DNA from: Hetaerina americana
Taxonomy: Eukaryota; Arthropoda; Insecta; Odonata; Calopterygidae
NCBI GenBank assembly: GCA_022747635.1
Contig: JAKTNV010000023.1
Coordinates: 5,378,848-5,442,847, forward strand
Direction: 5' to 3'
DNA: 64,000 nt
Positions 33,800-46,001 of the stretch are shown here, one piece after another. The notes under the pieces were generated by a model. The model searched no databases. It worked only from the letters and a program-made list of their open reading frames with translations, and had not been told where the DNA came from. The stretch's first letter is position 1. Every line of letters starts with the position of its first letter. The position numbers and the translations under genes are program-made.

Positions 33800-36000
33800 T
33801 TTTGTAAATTATGTTTACTTCTGTCATGGCCTTGATTTGCCTTGGGGAAAAATGATTCCATATATTAATTGGCCCTGCATTTAATGTCCCTAACGTCTCC
33901 CTGTGGCCTTGCATGTCAATAATGCGGCACTAGGATTATTCCTTGTGTGCCAGTGTTATACTCAAATTATTCCCATCTCTCACAGATTTACCCATAAAAT
34001 GTGGGGTGGCCATGGTGAATGTCAAATCATCATTCACACACTGCTTTAAATTCAGTTTAGTCATTCAAGGTCCAATTCATTTTTTTACTCAAGCCTTGCC
34101 ATTTTCATGGATTGCTTTTTTAGTGAGTAATTACTAATTATTCACCCCACATTCTCTCAAAATTATGCTCACTTTTCCTAAATTTTATATGCCATGTGAC
34201 TTGTATACATTGACAAATGCACTCGACTGTCTGTTCAATCATTCCTCAAGTATTTGGCTGAAGAATTCGGCTTGGTGCCCTCACTACTTTACTGAACACT
34301 TTCCCTGGAATGCTCTAAAATTTATTATGCTGTCCAACACCCGTTTATCTCTCTCTTAATGGCTTTTAATGGGCTCTTCTTTATATTTGTCATGTGACTC
34401 GACTTTTTATTAGTAACAGTATGCATTAGCTTATCTTATTCTGTCTTCAGTAATAGAAACACAATGGAGAAAGTTCTGACCAAGAATTGTGCTCATACTG
34501 AGGATTTTGATAAATTATTTTCCAGCTTATCCCTAATAAATAAGGTTTTGTGCATCAAATCAAAATGCTATTTCTTTTAGTATTTTAATATCTCTGTAAT
34601 ATTATTAAAAATTGAGAACACCCAGAAAGAAATTCCAGTTCTATGCTTTCTCAAGTAGTATTTAACTCATCGATCATTCTGAAATGCTCTGCTGCTAAGT
34701 AGAATCCAAAAAAATCAGCATAACATTAAATGTCTTTGTTTTCTCAACTTCATATGTTTCATTCACTAATGCTAAAATCAGCTTGTTTTTGGTAGATTTT
34801 AAGTGAAGCCCTGGTATAAAGCTAATTCCATGCATAATGAGCTCTGTTAGATTCATTGTTGAAATTAACAGCTAAAATTTATATCACCTGTTTTTCTGTG
34901 GGGGTTTGGAATGGTGAATTCAAGGCTGTATGGTGTGCACAAGAATCTAGCTTTATTTCTGCATCTCAATTTCAACAAAATGTTCTCTTGAATGGATTAC
35001 TATAGTGTTGAATATTTTGGAATATTATTGTGGTGGAAAGGGCTTGGTTAAGAAAAGTTTTCAGGTCATAAAATATTTTTCCAAATGGTAAAGACCTAAC
35101 TCTACTGTGTATTTTACAAGTTTACCAAGTAGCCCACTATTTTAGATTGATGTCCTTGTCTCATTGTTGTGTGGGCAGATGAGACTCGCTCAACTGATGA
35201 TCCCAGAGTATTGGTAGCCAATGATAGTGAAGAGCTAAATAATTATTTGATGGAAAATGTCAGTCACATGAAAAAGATGTGGCCAGCAAATGCTCTCTTA
35301 TTTCAGGCAATTACTTGATTTTGCTTTGGTCTTTGGGCATCAAATATTTCTCTGGGTTTTCAAAAACCCAATATTTTGGGCTATAGGGTGCAAGAATTTT
35401 TCAGCAATAAATTCTTACATAGTTTTATGGTTTGAAATTGAAATTTGAAATTTATTGATGTTGCGTTGCTCTCTTTTGTAAAATTTATTTCTGATTCCTA
35501 AGTGTGCAAATGGGTGGAATCATCGGGAGACCAAGCTATTTTTAGTGTCTTGGTGATGTAAATGCAAATGTTTGCCACTTGTGAATTGATTTCCTTGGGA
35601 ATAATTTTTCTTCTGCACAAAGTGTCCTTGACCGCGACTCTTACCACAGATCTTCGACTTGCTTTGAGCTGATGCTCTAACTGTCTTGGTCTTTAATGTA
35701 TGTTCCCATCCCTTTCTCTGATATATCTATGTCCATGTGAATGAATGCACGTTCGCTGTTTGGTGGATGCTAGTGTTTGAATGTGTATTCGGAAATGTGG
35801 CTCATTTCCTTTTTCTAGTTGTGTGCGTGCCACGAAACGTTCCTATCCTCTATGGCATTATGTGATTACTTTCCCTGCTATCCTTTCCTCTGGTATCCAT
35901 CCTCATGTATTTATTTTTCTCTTGGTGGTTGTAATGGCTCCCAAACGCTATCTCCTGGCCAAAGATTCATGGCAGTTGGTTGCATTAACCCTGCGCACCC
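33800..36000. other. No recognised feature
   Basis: AT-rich DNA. A C-homopolymer run lies at about 35998-36012. Near 36050-36085 a GGTCTGAGATTCAAGCTCCC stretch faintly resembles a tRNA B box, too weak to call. Confidence 0.4.
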
Positions 36001-36822
36001 CCCCCCCCCCCAAAACTCACTTGTGGATACCTTAATTAGTACATCATTGTGGTAAGTCGAAGGTCTGAGATTCAAGCTCCCGTCAAGGAAGCTTTTTTGC
36101 CCCGAGTACACACCGATTAACTTTCTGCACTGGCCTAATTTCCCGTCTTATTTGTTTTTCTATCCCTTTCCCCCATATCTATACCTGTATATGTTTCCAT
36201 CTGTGAATACATCTAACTATACACAGATACACACAGTTGTGTACATGCATGCATGCACTAATAGTGAGTGAATTACTCCAAATACTGCGTAAATCAGTTC
36301 ACATAGACAGTCACTGAAAGTACTCTAAAGATTTTCTTGAAACTCAATGGGCATTTCATTTCCTGGAGGTGGCCCCTTCTCAGCTGAAGAAGAATGGATT
36401 GAAAGTGTGCATTTCTATTGTGGATGGTGCCGGGAATGGCATAGTGGGGGTTAGGCGAGGGAAAATGAGGCGGTAGGATGCAATGCAATGGCTGGAGCTG
36501 GATTTAATTTGGTTATGAGGAAGGAATGATTATCTAACAATGGATTAGGCCGATGCTTAGGGAAGTGGAGGCTGTGCAGTTAAAAGAAAATGATTTGAGT
36601 CTAGGTGGGTAGAATGACTTTAACGACCAGATAATTAATAATTCAGCGTCTTTGAACTGAGTACTAGATGCGACGCGGGGTTGAACATGTAGGATAGAAA
36701 CGGAAAAACAATTATCAATGGTAATGTTGTGGCCGAGGGCATGTATGGGGACCAGACGCTGCGATGAGGATGCCCTTCGGTTGACGATGCGGCGGGAAAG
36801 AGGATTAGAAGTTTCACTTGGT

Positions 36823-36872
36823 TAACCAGAGCCTTTCGTTTCACCACGAGGTGAAACGAGAGGCTCTGGTTA
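36823..36872. repeat. Long near-perfect hairpin
   Basis: Arms 36823-36845 and 36850-36872 pair over 23 positions with one G-T/A-C type mismatch, around the loop ACGA. It lies in a relatively CpG-rich, unique-looking stretch. Confidence 0.8.
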
Positions 36873-37650
36873 CATTGTAATGGTTATACGACGCTTTTCA
36901 AAGTACAATTGATGTGTAATAAAGTTGAAATTGGGCGTGGGACTGTTAGGGCCGAGGGCAGCGACAAGGTAGCGCATGTACACAGTAATCAGTCGCTGTT
37001 CTCGACGCTTGCATAATTCAGTTTGTCCCTACGTATACTGCGGGTGGCTTGTTGAGGGGCCACGAGAGGCATTAGTGCTTACTACGCCAAATGTGTGTGC
37101 CGAAATAGATGAAAGAAAATAATTAAAATATTCTAGATGCATGATATAAATTATGAATAATCAATTGGAACAAAGCTTAAGAAACAATTGACAATAGCAC
37201 CCAGAAGAGTTTCAGGGAAATAAAATGTAATTCAGTTGTTGAAGCACCTAATAACCTTATTACCACAAAATCACTGAGGGCATTTAGCAGAGTGAAGTTT
37301 CTTGGGAAGTTGGTTGTTGAGGTCTCTGTTGGGAGTTAGGCATTGCTTGTCTAAATGTCAGACGTAAAAAGAATAATAAGATTAATTGATTGTATTTGCT
37401 CTTCAGTTTGAGTTAAATATCCACAAAGTGAGAAGGTGGATTAGGAAAATTATGTTAAAGGAAAATAAGAGATGGCTGTAGTCCGGGGCGCAGTTCCTTC
37501 TTTCTGCAGAGGCAGGTGGTCTTGCCACCAAAAATGTCTGAATGCCTGTGAGTGCCCTTCTTTATGTTTTTTGATATTTTTGTTGCCGAATGCCTTCTCA
37601 CAACTTCGTTTGGAATTAGTATTCACATCCGTGAGACTTTTGTGCAAGAT

Positions 37651-37688
37651 AAAAACACACACACACCCACTCACCCACACACATATAT
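37651..37688. repeat. (CA)n-rich tract
   Basis: ACACACACACCCACTCACCC and similar units directly precede the TA into which the mariner element inserted. Confidence 0.7.
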
Positions 37689-37692
37689 ACTA

Positions 37693-39010
37693 CCTTGATC
37701 AAAAAGTTCCCGGAATAACCACCGTGTGGCGCTCCCATCGTTCCGATTTGAGTTCTGTTTTTTTTGTTAAATTGGTACATCTGTTGTTGATATTCCCTTT
37801 AAATCTTAGTGTAATAACTTGACATTTGCAAAAGTTTCGTGGCCAAGAGTACATCTATCTCTGTGTGTGTTGGCGATTTTTTACAATTGCAGAAATGGAT
37901 TTAAATTTGCAACAACGAACTTGTATTAAATTTTGCGTAAAAAACGGATTTAGTGGCGCACGGACGTTGGAAATGTTGGAAAAGTGTTTCGGCAACGATT
38001 CTCTAAAAAAAACGGTCGTTTACCAGTGGCACGAGCGGTTCAGAAGTGGTCGTGAGTCAATCGAAGATGATGAACGCAGTGGCAGACCATCGACATCGAA
38101 AGTCGGTGAAAAAATTGGTAAAGTAAAAGAAATGTTGGTCAATAACCGCAAATTAACCATCAGAGAAATAGCGGAGGACTTGAACATTGCCTATGGATCC
38201 GCCCAAGACATTGTGGTTAATGATTTGGGTTTCCGTCGTGTAGCAGCAAAGTTGGTGCCAAAAGACCTCAATTTCATGCAAAAAAGAGACCGTGTTGACG
38301 TCGCAAAAGACATGATTTGCGAGGCTGAATCCGATCCCACATTCATCAAAAGGATCATTACTGGAGACGAGACGTGGGTTTATGAGTACGACACGCAATC
38401 CAGACATCAGGCAAGTGAATGGCGTTCACCAAATGAGCCGAGACCAAAAAAACCACGTCGTTTTCAGTCAAAAAAGAAGGCAATGCTGACGGTTTTCATG
38501 GATTACAACGGTGTAGTGCATCATGAATTTTTGCCAGACAGTAAACAAAGAGTATTATTTGGGCGTTATGAGACGTTTGCGTGAAGCAATTCGCCAAAAG
38601 AGACCAGAAATGTGGGCAGAAAACTCGTGGATTTTGCACCATGATAACGCACCGTCGCACAGTGCTATCATTATTCGTAATTTTTTGACGAAAAATGCAA
38701 CAAATACCATCCAACAGCCACCGAATTCACCTGATTTGGCTCCCTGTGACTTCTTTCTGTTCAATCGAGTTAAAAAACCATTACAGGGAACGCGTTTTAG
38801 CAGCCGAGAGGAAGTAATGGAAAAATCGCAGGAAGCACTGATGGACATACCGAAAACCGAATATAAAAAATGTTTCGAGGATTGGATCAAGCGCTGGCAT
38901 AAGTGTGTTGCAGTCGATGGGGATTACTTTGAAGGGGACAATATAGATTTAGATGAATAAACTTGTATTTTTAATTTTCTGAATAAATTCCGGGAAATTT
39001 TTGATCAAGG
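37693..39010 (+). mobile_element. Nearly complete mariner element (1318 bp)
   Basis: Terminal inverted repeats (left CCTTGATCAAAAAGTTCCCG; right end reads CGGGAAATTTTTGATCAAGG) are flanked by TA on both sides (37691-37692 and 39011-39012), the mariner target duplication. The size is what an intact mariner has. It encodes one transposase split by a frameshift. The young look suggests recent insertion. Confidence 0.92.
37895..38960 (+). pseudogene. Mariner transposase, one frameshift
   Basis: The frame opens MDLNLQQRTCIKFCVKNGFS at 37895 and carries the two helix-turn-helix regions and the DDERSGRPS linker. The first catalytic aspartate lies in TGDETWVYEYD. The frame shifts near 38536-38550, apparently by a small deletion. 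The second frame supplies WILHHDNAPSHSA (second aspartate) and NSPDLAPCDFFLF, whose last D lies 34 residues beyond the second, the mariner DD34D spacing. It ends at the TAA after DLDE (38958-38960). Together about 350 residues, the usual mariner length. Only the frameshift visibly breaks it. Confidence 0.9.
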
Positions 39011-39013
39011 TAG

Positions 39014-39172
39014 TATGTACATCAGATCTTCCTGGGAAACCATAGCCGGCACAGGGAAAGGAACTGGCCCCCCTACCCTGATGTGTGAATTTCACACGCC
39101 GTCGGGCTAAGTACTGGGTGAACTCTACCATCACCTACCAAACCGACCCTCAGGTTGATTACTGTGTTTATG
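39014..39172 (+). repeat. SINE-3 copy (body and tail)
   Basis: Very similar to 20885-21045. It starts only about 4 bases after the mariner right end, so the mariner probably inserted at the head/body junction. The 3' end runs into the TA array. Confidence 0.75.
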
Positions 39173-39362
39173 GTTTATATATGTATGTATATATATATGT
39201 ATATATATATATGTATATATAAAATGTATGTATATGTATATATGTGTATATATATATCTATATATATGTATATATATATATATGTATATATATATGTATA
39301 TATATGTATATATATACATATATAATTATATATATATATGTATATATATGTATATATATGTA

Positions 39363-39430
<68 letters not shown>

Positions 39431-39437
39431 TATACAC
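39173..39437. repeat. (TA)n/(TATG)n microsatellite array
   Basis: About 265 bases of TA with interspersed TATG and TATC units. It lies between the tails of two oppositely oriented SINE-3 copies. Confidence 0.9.
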
Positions 39438-39439
39438 GC

Positions 39440-39537
39440 ACACACACCATAGACGATATAAAATGGTGCCTTAATAGAGTATAACAGGTGATGGTTGAGG
39501 TCACCAAGCCCGATGGCATGTGAAATTCACAGATCAA
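39440..39537 (-). repeat. SINE-3 fragment, inverted
   Basis: On the minus strand it reads GTGAATTTCACATGCCATCG and ACCATCACCTGTTAT-like body, with its 3' tail pointing left into the TA array. Confidence 0.6.
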
Positions 39538-39574
39538 TTCTTTACACCTAAGTCTATTTTGGTGTTTAAACCAA

Positions 39575-39870
39575 GAGTTCATTACGGTTGAACCCTGTCA
39601 CCTGCAGATTTCAAATGCTTCCTCTCCCTTCATCAATCTTCGCTGCTGAACAGTAGTCTTCCACCTCACTATCAACTCTTTCTTTGTACACTGCTGCATT
39701 CCATCCCCCATCACTATCAAATGTTTTCCTCCAGGAACAGTCCCGGTTTTGTCCTATGCTGATTGTGTACCGTGTCTACTTCTTCTTCCCTATGATTGCT
39801 TGGTGCACTGTAGACCTGAACAATAACCAAGTTTTTGTATCAGCTTTTACTTTACTAATGTAAATCAATG
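39575..39870 (-). mobile_element. RTE-like LINE fragment (endonuclease region)
   Basis: On the minus strand it matches about 48430-48700 of the long copy (for example CTTGGTTATTGTTCAGGT and the downstream GTGATGG, GGAATG blocks). Frames are broken. Confidence 0.6.
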
Positions 39871-40408
39871 TCTCTTTTGTTTGCTATCCTTCTACCTACC
39901 TATTTTATTTGAAAAGTTGAAAAAGATTATTCAGACATTTGAGTTTTCTATTAGTGACCAACTGTCAATCTGTTCTGTTCCGTCAATCATGTCCATCCAC
40001 GTCCACTTCAAGCTGCCACGGGGACTTGTGGCAGGGGGTGTTAGCCATTGTGTTAATGAGACAATGAGATTTGAGTTTCATTTAATTTTCGCGGAAATGA
40101 CAGCTGGTTTCCCACTGTTGCAGAAACGAGTTGTGCGCATGCGACAGTCCATTTCCATGAACATGTCTTCGTTTCGTCTACCGGGGTAATAGGGTCAAAC
40201 TTAATGCAAATGTTAATATAAATAGTTTGAGTCGTGTATGAAATATTGGTGCTTTAAACTTCTATCAGTCTTCTTTTTCTAATTAATAATGCTGCGCTTT
40301 TCGTTTTAATAGAGATGTTTCGCGAAACGAGCTGCTTATTTTAATGCCAAAATTAGGTCCCTCGCGGGGTACCAAATTCTTGACGCGTATTCAAGGTGGT
40401 GAAAAAAT

Positions 40409-40445
40409 TGAAAGGAGTATTAGCCCATGGTTAATACTCCTTTCA
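40409..40445. repeat. Short hairpin
   Basis: TGAAAGGAGTATTA (40409-40422) pairs with TAATACTCCTTTCA (40432-40445) around a 9-base spacer: a perfect 14-bp stem. Confidence 0.7.
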
Positions 40446-41149
40446 TTTTTCATTCGAATATTTCTCCACTATTCGTGCGATGAATCGAGTTTCTTGGTTG
40501 CTGCCGCCTGCACACGTTTATAACGTGCTGTCCTTAGATGAGGTCCAATGCTAGCTAATATGACTCCCCTATTTTACTTGGTTCGCTATCACTTCTCTTT
40601 ATCCCACTTGGGTCTATTGGTGTAAGGATAAGTGGATCGATTTTCTCGAGCATAGATACATGCATACTATTTTCAGATTCCATTGGAGACTTCATTTGTG
40701 GCACTTAATATGTTGAGATCGCTAGAATCAGGCACACATTTCGTGTCATTACCTTTATCATCGTAGATCATAGCGCCATGACAGCAGCTGACAATATTAT
40801 CAACGAATAAATGACGTTGCTAATTATTTTAGAATTGGTATGGTTTAAGTAAATGAGTAAAAATTACTGCTCTGATGTATAATTTCGTAAAGGTTAAGGC
40901 ATGAACCGTAGTGACAGTGCATTTCCATTGGGAACGTGAAGGGCAATAAATAGCTCAAGGAGTTGCAAGCGTTGATTGATAACATGGACCTTATCTCTGA
41001 GCGAAAGGTTAGTGATAGCGCCTTGTATCAATTACATATAGGCTTGAAAAAAGCCTGCTCGTTCAGCCGTGTCTTTTTCTATAAAAATATTTTCTTATTA
41101 TTTTACCTGCCCATTACATTTTGTCTTTTTACTTTTACCTTTGTCCGTT

Positions 41150-42050
41150 TATAATTTTTATCGCTCTTAAATCTGTCCGATGCTGGAGTTTTTCAGGCTA
41201 CACTGTTTGGTGCTCACTGTGTCTCACTCTACGGCGTATGACATTCGCGAGTGTACTCCCGATTAGCAAAGACCTCGTGTCCGGCAATCTCGAGGTTACA
41301 CCTTGACATACGACACTCGACAGAGAAACAATGCGAATTTAGATGAGCATTCGAAGATTGGCTTTTTGGTAGGGAAGGACAAGGGCATTCCCGGGTGCCT
41401 TATCCAGCAGGTCACCGCTGGATTCGTGCGGAATAACCTTGAGAAGCCAAGTAACTCAATTACACGTAAGTTCCGGTGGCGACTAGTTCAATTTACTTTC
41501 CGTCGTGGGATGAAGTATATCGTGAACGGTGCAATTTTTAGGGATGGCTGATATCAGTTCAACCGGAACTCCATATAATACGTTTTTCGGCCGGTCCTTT
41601 CTGAATTTGAAATGCGGTCGAATCTCGGGATTATTTTACTTCTGTCATAGTCAGTATGATATTACCTCAGCTGTTATTCTAAGAGCAATTACATTTCCAT
41701 GCCGAAGAACTGTTTCCCTGGTAGGTGACATCGTGTGTAACTGCTCTCTTAGTATTTGCTCAAAGGCGCGTCGAGGGCGGTCATGTTTCGTTTCCCGATT
41801 GTTCTTATCCCGGTTAGAATGTTGGTATAACTCACCTCGCTATCGCTCGTTATCGGCGAGACCCCGTCCGTGTCTGTTTGACTACCTTTCTGTGGTCTCT
41901 CGATGAAACCTATACACCTGCGACCGTCCTTCGCGGAGAACGTGAACTTCGACTGTGAGCGTTTTGAAATTAATCCTAAGGCGTTTTATTTGTCCTAAGC
42001 TATATTCCTTTGGCTGTGATGACATTCTCTCTTAAGTCTACGAGGTGAGT
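41150..42050 (+). promoter_or_regulatory. CpG-richer stretch, candidate promoter / 5' noncoding exon of the nuclear receptor
   Basis: CG dinucleotides are clearly denser here than in the flanks. A strong donor-like site (ACGAG|GTGAGT) is at 42044/42045. It lies about 2.9 kb upstream of the first coding exon, which itself seems to start after an acceptor (GTGGTTCCAG, 44915-44924). A 5' noncoding exon spliced from here is plausible but unproven. The open frame at 41529-41906 has no family resemblance. Confidence 0.3.
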
Positions 42051-42059
42051 GTATTCATA

Positions 42060-44140
42060 TTTGTTCAGTGAAGCCCGTTGGTGCGTTTTATTACCGCAGC
42101 GATAGTCATTTAACGTGTAAATTTATGATTAATGTCGTATGTTCCCAGGTTGAGTGTGGACTTGGACGGTTTTTAGCCGTTTTCCCCCCTCCCCCCTCAC
42201 AGCTCATCCCCGGCGTGGTCATTGGGGATACTCGGTAATGCAGAGAATCCCTCCTTTGGCATTTGACAGTGCTTCCAGTAGCCTTGAAGAATGTGATAAT
42301 TGAAATTTGTAACACACTCATTTTCTTTTGAAAATGGGAATGGCTTCTGTGTTCTTGCTATGAAATTAATCGCGATGGATCTGTTCTGAGGGAGTGTTCT
42401 TGCAGAAAATTATGCCATCCACGGAAACCCATGGTACACCAGCATTATTAACGCATTAGGCCTTCGCCAGCACTGGCTTTTCCCATTCCCACACTCTCAT
42501 TATATCTTCCATACCATGATTATCCTGCTAATCGTAAAATGTCGTGAACATCCGCAAGCTCTCTATTGTGCCAGTTATCATTATATCCATGGGAGCTACA
42601 GTAATATTCTTTTAGATTGGTTAGATGGATCTATTTGGCCACATTGTGTGAGCATAGTGCTGTTAGTGTAATGGCCTCTCATTTTTTGGTGTATAACTTG
42701 AATTGTATGTGTAGCTGAGCAATGTGACTTGAAATTTATGAAAGGTTAAACAATTTATGTATACCCGGGGGGGTATATTTTTTATTCATGTTTTATATAG
42801 TTTCATGCAAAATATATGCCCATAGTAATTATCAGTATTATCAGAAGATAATTTTGGCATATAGTAAAATATTTTCTTTACAAATGGATGTCATCCAATT
42901 TGTGTACCACAATTTACTCAGTGTGTGGCATTCCCATTTTATACGAAAAAAGTGAAAATTGTCTTTTTACCAATTGTAATGCAGCCTTAGTTTCATGTGT
43001 AACAATTTACTAATTTATTTTCATTGTCAATGCAAAGGTTTCTTTGCCTCATAGGATACACATTCAGGGAAGCGAATGAGTGTGTAATGTTTTGTTGTGG
43101 TGCAATTAATTCAGATCCACTGATTGTTTTTGAATTCCCAGAATAGAAATGTCTTTAGGCATTTGTTGAAACATAATATGCTCATCTGAAATTTTTGCAT
43201 GTTTAGAAAATAGAATTGCATCAAACATTTGGAGATGTATGCTCATTGCCCTCCTTCATTTGCTGGTTCCGCGGAGAATACATTGTCTGTGATTCCCTAT
43301 TTGGTGGTTGCTAAGTTGTGTTATTTGATATTAAACAATCATATTTTTCAACACGTTAACAATTACTGTCATTTTATGAAAGAATTAGTGATGGAGTCAA
43401 TGATGAGCACAAGATAATGAAACTAAAGCGTGGACGGAAGCTGAATGTGCCCGTCTTGTCCTACTGGCCATGTTGAGTTATTGAGGAGAGAACTGGATGT
43501 AACAAATATTTCCTTGGTGAATGTAAATCATTTGATTGTTATTAATTATTTTGCAGATTTTATGTATAAAAGTTTTGCAAAAAGGTTAAAAATATTTAAG
43601 ATGGACTGGGCATCGAGTCATTTGAGGAGAGAAAGGATACTTAAGGACTCTGGAACAGAAAGCTTTGATGTGATAAGGCAAGATCATAGTTGAATGGTTT
43701 GAAAAGTGGAGGTGATGGGGCACAGTCCACCTCCAACAATTCATGGCATCCATTGCGAGGAAATGCATGCCTGGGCATGATTATAAGCAAGTAAGACAAG
43801 GGGATGATGAAAGGTTGGAGAACAGTAAAATATGTCAGGATTTTTCAGTTGGCCCAGTCTTGGCGAAGGTCAGAAGTGTGAAGAATTTCAGCCATGCTGA
43901 ATCAAGTTTGAATAGTAGAAGATAAAATTTAATGAAAATAAAGCAAAAATAAGAAAATATAAAAGGTAGAGGAGATGTATGCTATAGAGAAATTGAAGTA
44001 AGATTGGATGAGGGTTGAGCTACCTAATGTATTAATGAGAGCATGGAAAATATTTTCAGATGAAGAGATAATGATGTAGTTATGTATGTTTCAAGTCTTA
44101 AGACGAGTGATATCGTCTCAGGAGCAGAGGATCATGTGTG
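42060..44140. other. No recognised gene
   Basis: Possible 5' intron of the nuclear receptor gene. Short frames at 43445-43925 resemble nothing certain. Confidence 0.4.
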
Positions 44141-44149
44141 AATGTGACC

Positions 44150-44510
44150 AAAATGACAAACACACACCAAGTTTTCGTTCCTAAATATGGGAATCAAAGA
44201 GTGGAACCAGCTGCCTGATGAACTCTTTAAGACCTTACCCAAAAGCATTAAATCATTTAGGCGTGAATGTAAAAGGTATACATGATGGGATTGTTCAATG
44301 CAATACGGCAGAAGGTGTATGGCTGTATCACAATATATTGTTTTTTCTTATTTTTTTTATTTTGTAAGTCTACTATATGACTAAATGACACTATGATATG
44401 TTTTAAGACTGACTACTGCATTAGTTTATAGCTCTTGTTATATCATGTCATTGCCACCCGGCTTATCGCCTAACAGCAATGTATCCTAAATAAATAAAAT
44501 GAAAGGAGGC
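44150..44510 (+). mobile_element. CR1/Jockey-type LINE 3' end
   Basis: A frame reads MGIKEWNQLPDELFKTLPKS IKSFRRECKRY then TGA (about 44188-44285), the typical C-terminus of an arthropod LINE reverse transcriptase protein. An AT-rich 3' tail follows, ending ATAAATAAAATG. Only the 3' few hundred bases are present, the usual 5' truncation. Confidence 0.65.
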
Positions 44511-44958
44511 TAAATAGCAGTAATAGCAAAAGGGGCAAAAGCGATCCCACTGAGTTGTGCCAGTGACCATTAGCCTTAGATACAGGTACTACCATGGAGC
44601 TGAGAAGTGAAAATGAAATGAATGTTTGAATTGGTTTAGGAAATGGAGAATTCCTGAAGATTCCTGTTTCTCCTCCTGAATATTGATTTTAACATATCAC
44701 TTTGGCTTGAAATTTTCTTTCATTTTCTGGGGGCCATTTACCCTCGTAGGGTTCCTTAATGTAAAGAAATCTGCAAGCTAAGACTCTTGGGAAAACTGAT
44801 TTAAAACTTTAATTGGTTTGCTTTTTATGGAAATTTTCAAATGGTTCGTGTTGTTTTAGGTCTGTTACATATTTCCCCTGCTGTAGTGGTGGTAATGGTT
44901 AAATTGTGTTGCATGTGGTTCCAGAGCGGACGAGTGCAAGGGTTGAGCCTCATACCTG

Positions 44959-45193
44959 ATGGATGGGATGGAAGACTTCATGGACTTTGAGAGCAGGGTT
45001 AGTGGTGACTTGCCACACACCCTTAAGATGGAGAGTGGTGATGAAAGTCCTCAGCAAATGCAGCATGGGTCCATCCCAAGTTCCCATCCCAGTAATGAAT
45101 TGGATGTAAAAACGTGTATCAATGTGCCAGATAAAGTTCGGTCCATTTGTTTGGCTGTGGAATTGTGTGTAGTTTGTGGTGACAGAGCATCTG
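44959..45193 (+). CDS. Nuclear receptor NR2C/HR78-like, first coding exon
   Basis: The ATG at 44959 is the first in frame after an in-frame TGA (44944-44946). An acceptor-like CCAG ends at 44924, so a 5' noncoding exon probably exists. The exon encodes residues 1-78 plus one base: an acidic, Met-rich N-terminal (A/B) region (MDGMEDFMDFESRVSGDLPH), then the start of the first zinc finger with Cys70 and Cys73 (CVVCGDRASG). It ends at G|GTGAGG, splitting the glycine before RHYG, a conserved intron position in nuclear receptor DNA-binding domains. Translation past the donor, as an unspliced frame, is not real. Confidence 0.88.
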
Positions 45194-45821
45194 GTGAGGA
45201 GATATTTTTAATTTATTTTCGAGTGGTTACTGCCTATTTATATTTTAAACTATTTCAAATGTTTTCAGTGTGTTCCTCATTGGCACATAATTGGCTTAAG
45301 TTTTAAATTTTATTATTAGGTTCACTGTTAAATGAGAACTTCTTCTGTTCGTTTTTGTCTAGCGGAATTATATTTTGGCCTAGTGAGAGAAGCAGTGGGA
45401 TTGTTTTCAGGATCCCCTTCTTTATTTTGCATATGTTTGGTTATTATTTTGCTATATCACCCAAACACTATCACTATACCTTTTTGTAAAAGTATGAAAT
45501 TTCATTATTTTGTTTGTTTTCGTAGTGTCAATGGTTGAATAAGGTGTCTTTGAAACATTTTCCTGTTGAGAATGTCACTTAAACTTATGTAAGGTTATGC
45601 ACTGTTTGGATATGCTGTTTTATAAGGCCTATGATATATTGATTCAAATCATTATCTTAAAAGTTCTATTATTTGCTGACCCTTGTGTGACTTAGGATGA
45701 GATTAATTGGGTTTTTTGTTTCTGTCACTGGCCATATTGCATTTTCATTCATCATAAAACTGTAGTTGTTTGCTTCTCAGTTTTCTTCATTTCGTTCTAA
45801 AATTCTGTCCATTTGTTTCAG

Positions 45822-46001
45822 GGAGGCATTATGGGGCTGTCAGCTGTGAAGGGTGCAAGGGGTTCTTTAAAAGGTCCATTAGGAAAAAGTTAGGATATCA
45901 GTGCCGTGGCAGCAAAAACTGTGAAGTGACAAAACACCATCGGAACCGTTGTCAGTACTGTCGCCTCAAGAAGTGCCTTGCCATGGGCATGCGAAGTGAT
46001 T
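45822..46001 (+). CDS. Nuclear receptor NR2C/HR78-like, DNA-binding-domain exon
   Basis: Acceptor TTTGTTTCAG|GG; donor GAT T|GTAAGG. Residues 79-138 complete the two zinc fingers: finger 1 Cys70, 73, 87, 90 and finger 2 Cys106, 112, 122, 125. The P-box is CEGCKG, then [16 protein letters not shown] and the [19 protein letters not shown] segment characteristic of TR2/TR4 and insect HR78. Such receptors act in the nucleus, binding direct repeats of AGGTCA half-sites; in insects HR78 is tied to ecdysone responses and growth (family knowledge). All zinc-binding cysteines are present. Confidence 0.95.

Noticed and set aside
35177..35320. Possible exon reading DETRSTDDPRVLVANDSEELNN
   Set aside because: An acceptor-like AG and a 45-codon frame exist, but there is no family match, no clear donor and no partner exon.
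36040..36130. Another tRNA-derived SINE
   Set aside because: Only a faint B-box resemblance, interrupted by a C homopolymer; insufficient support.
39881..40189. 102-codon open frame
   Set aside because: No motif; starts in LINE-derived sequence and runs into unrelated DNA.
41529..41906. 125-codon open frame in the CpG-richer stretch
   Set aside because: No recognisable domain or splice context; composition fits chance in less AT-rich DNA.
45194..45306. Read-through extension of the receptor's first exon
   Set aside because: It continues past the conserved splice donor into intron; the next exon restores the zinc finger exactly.
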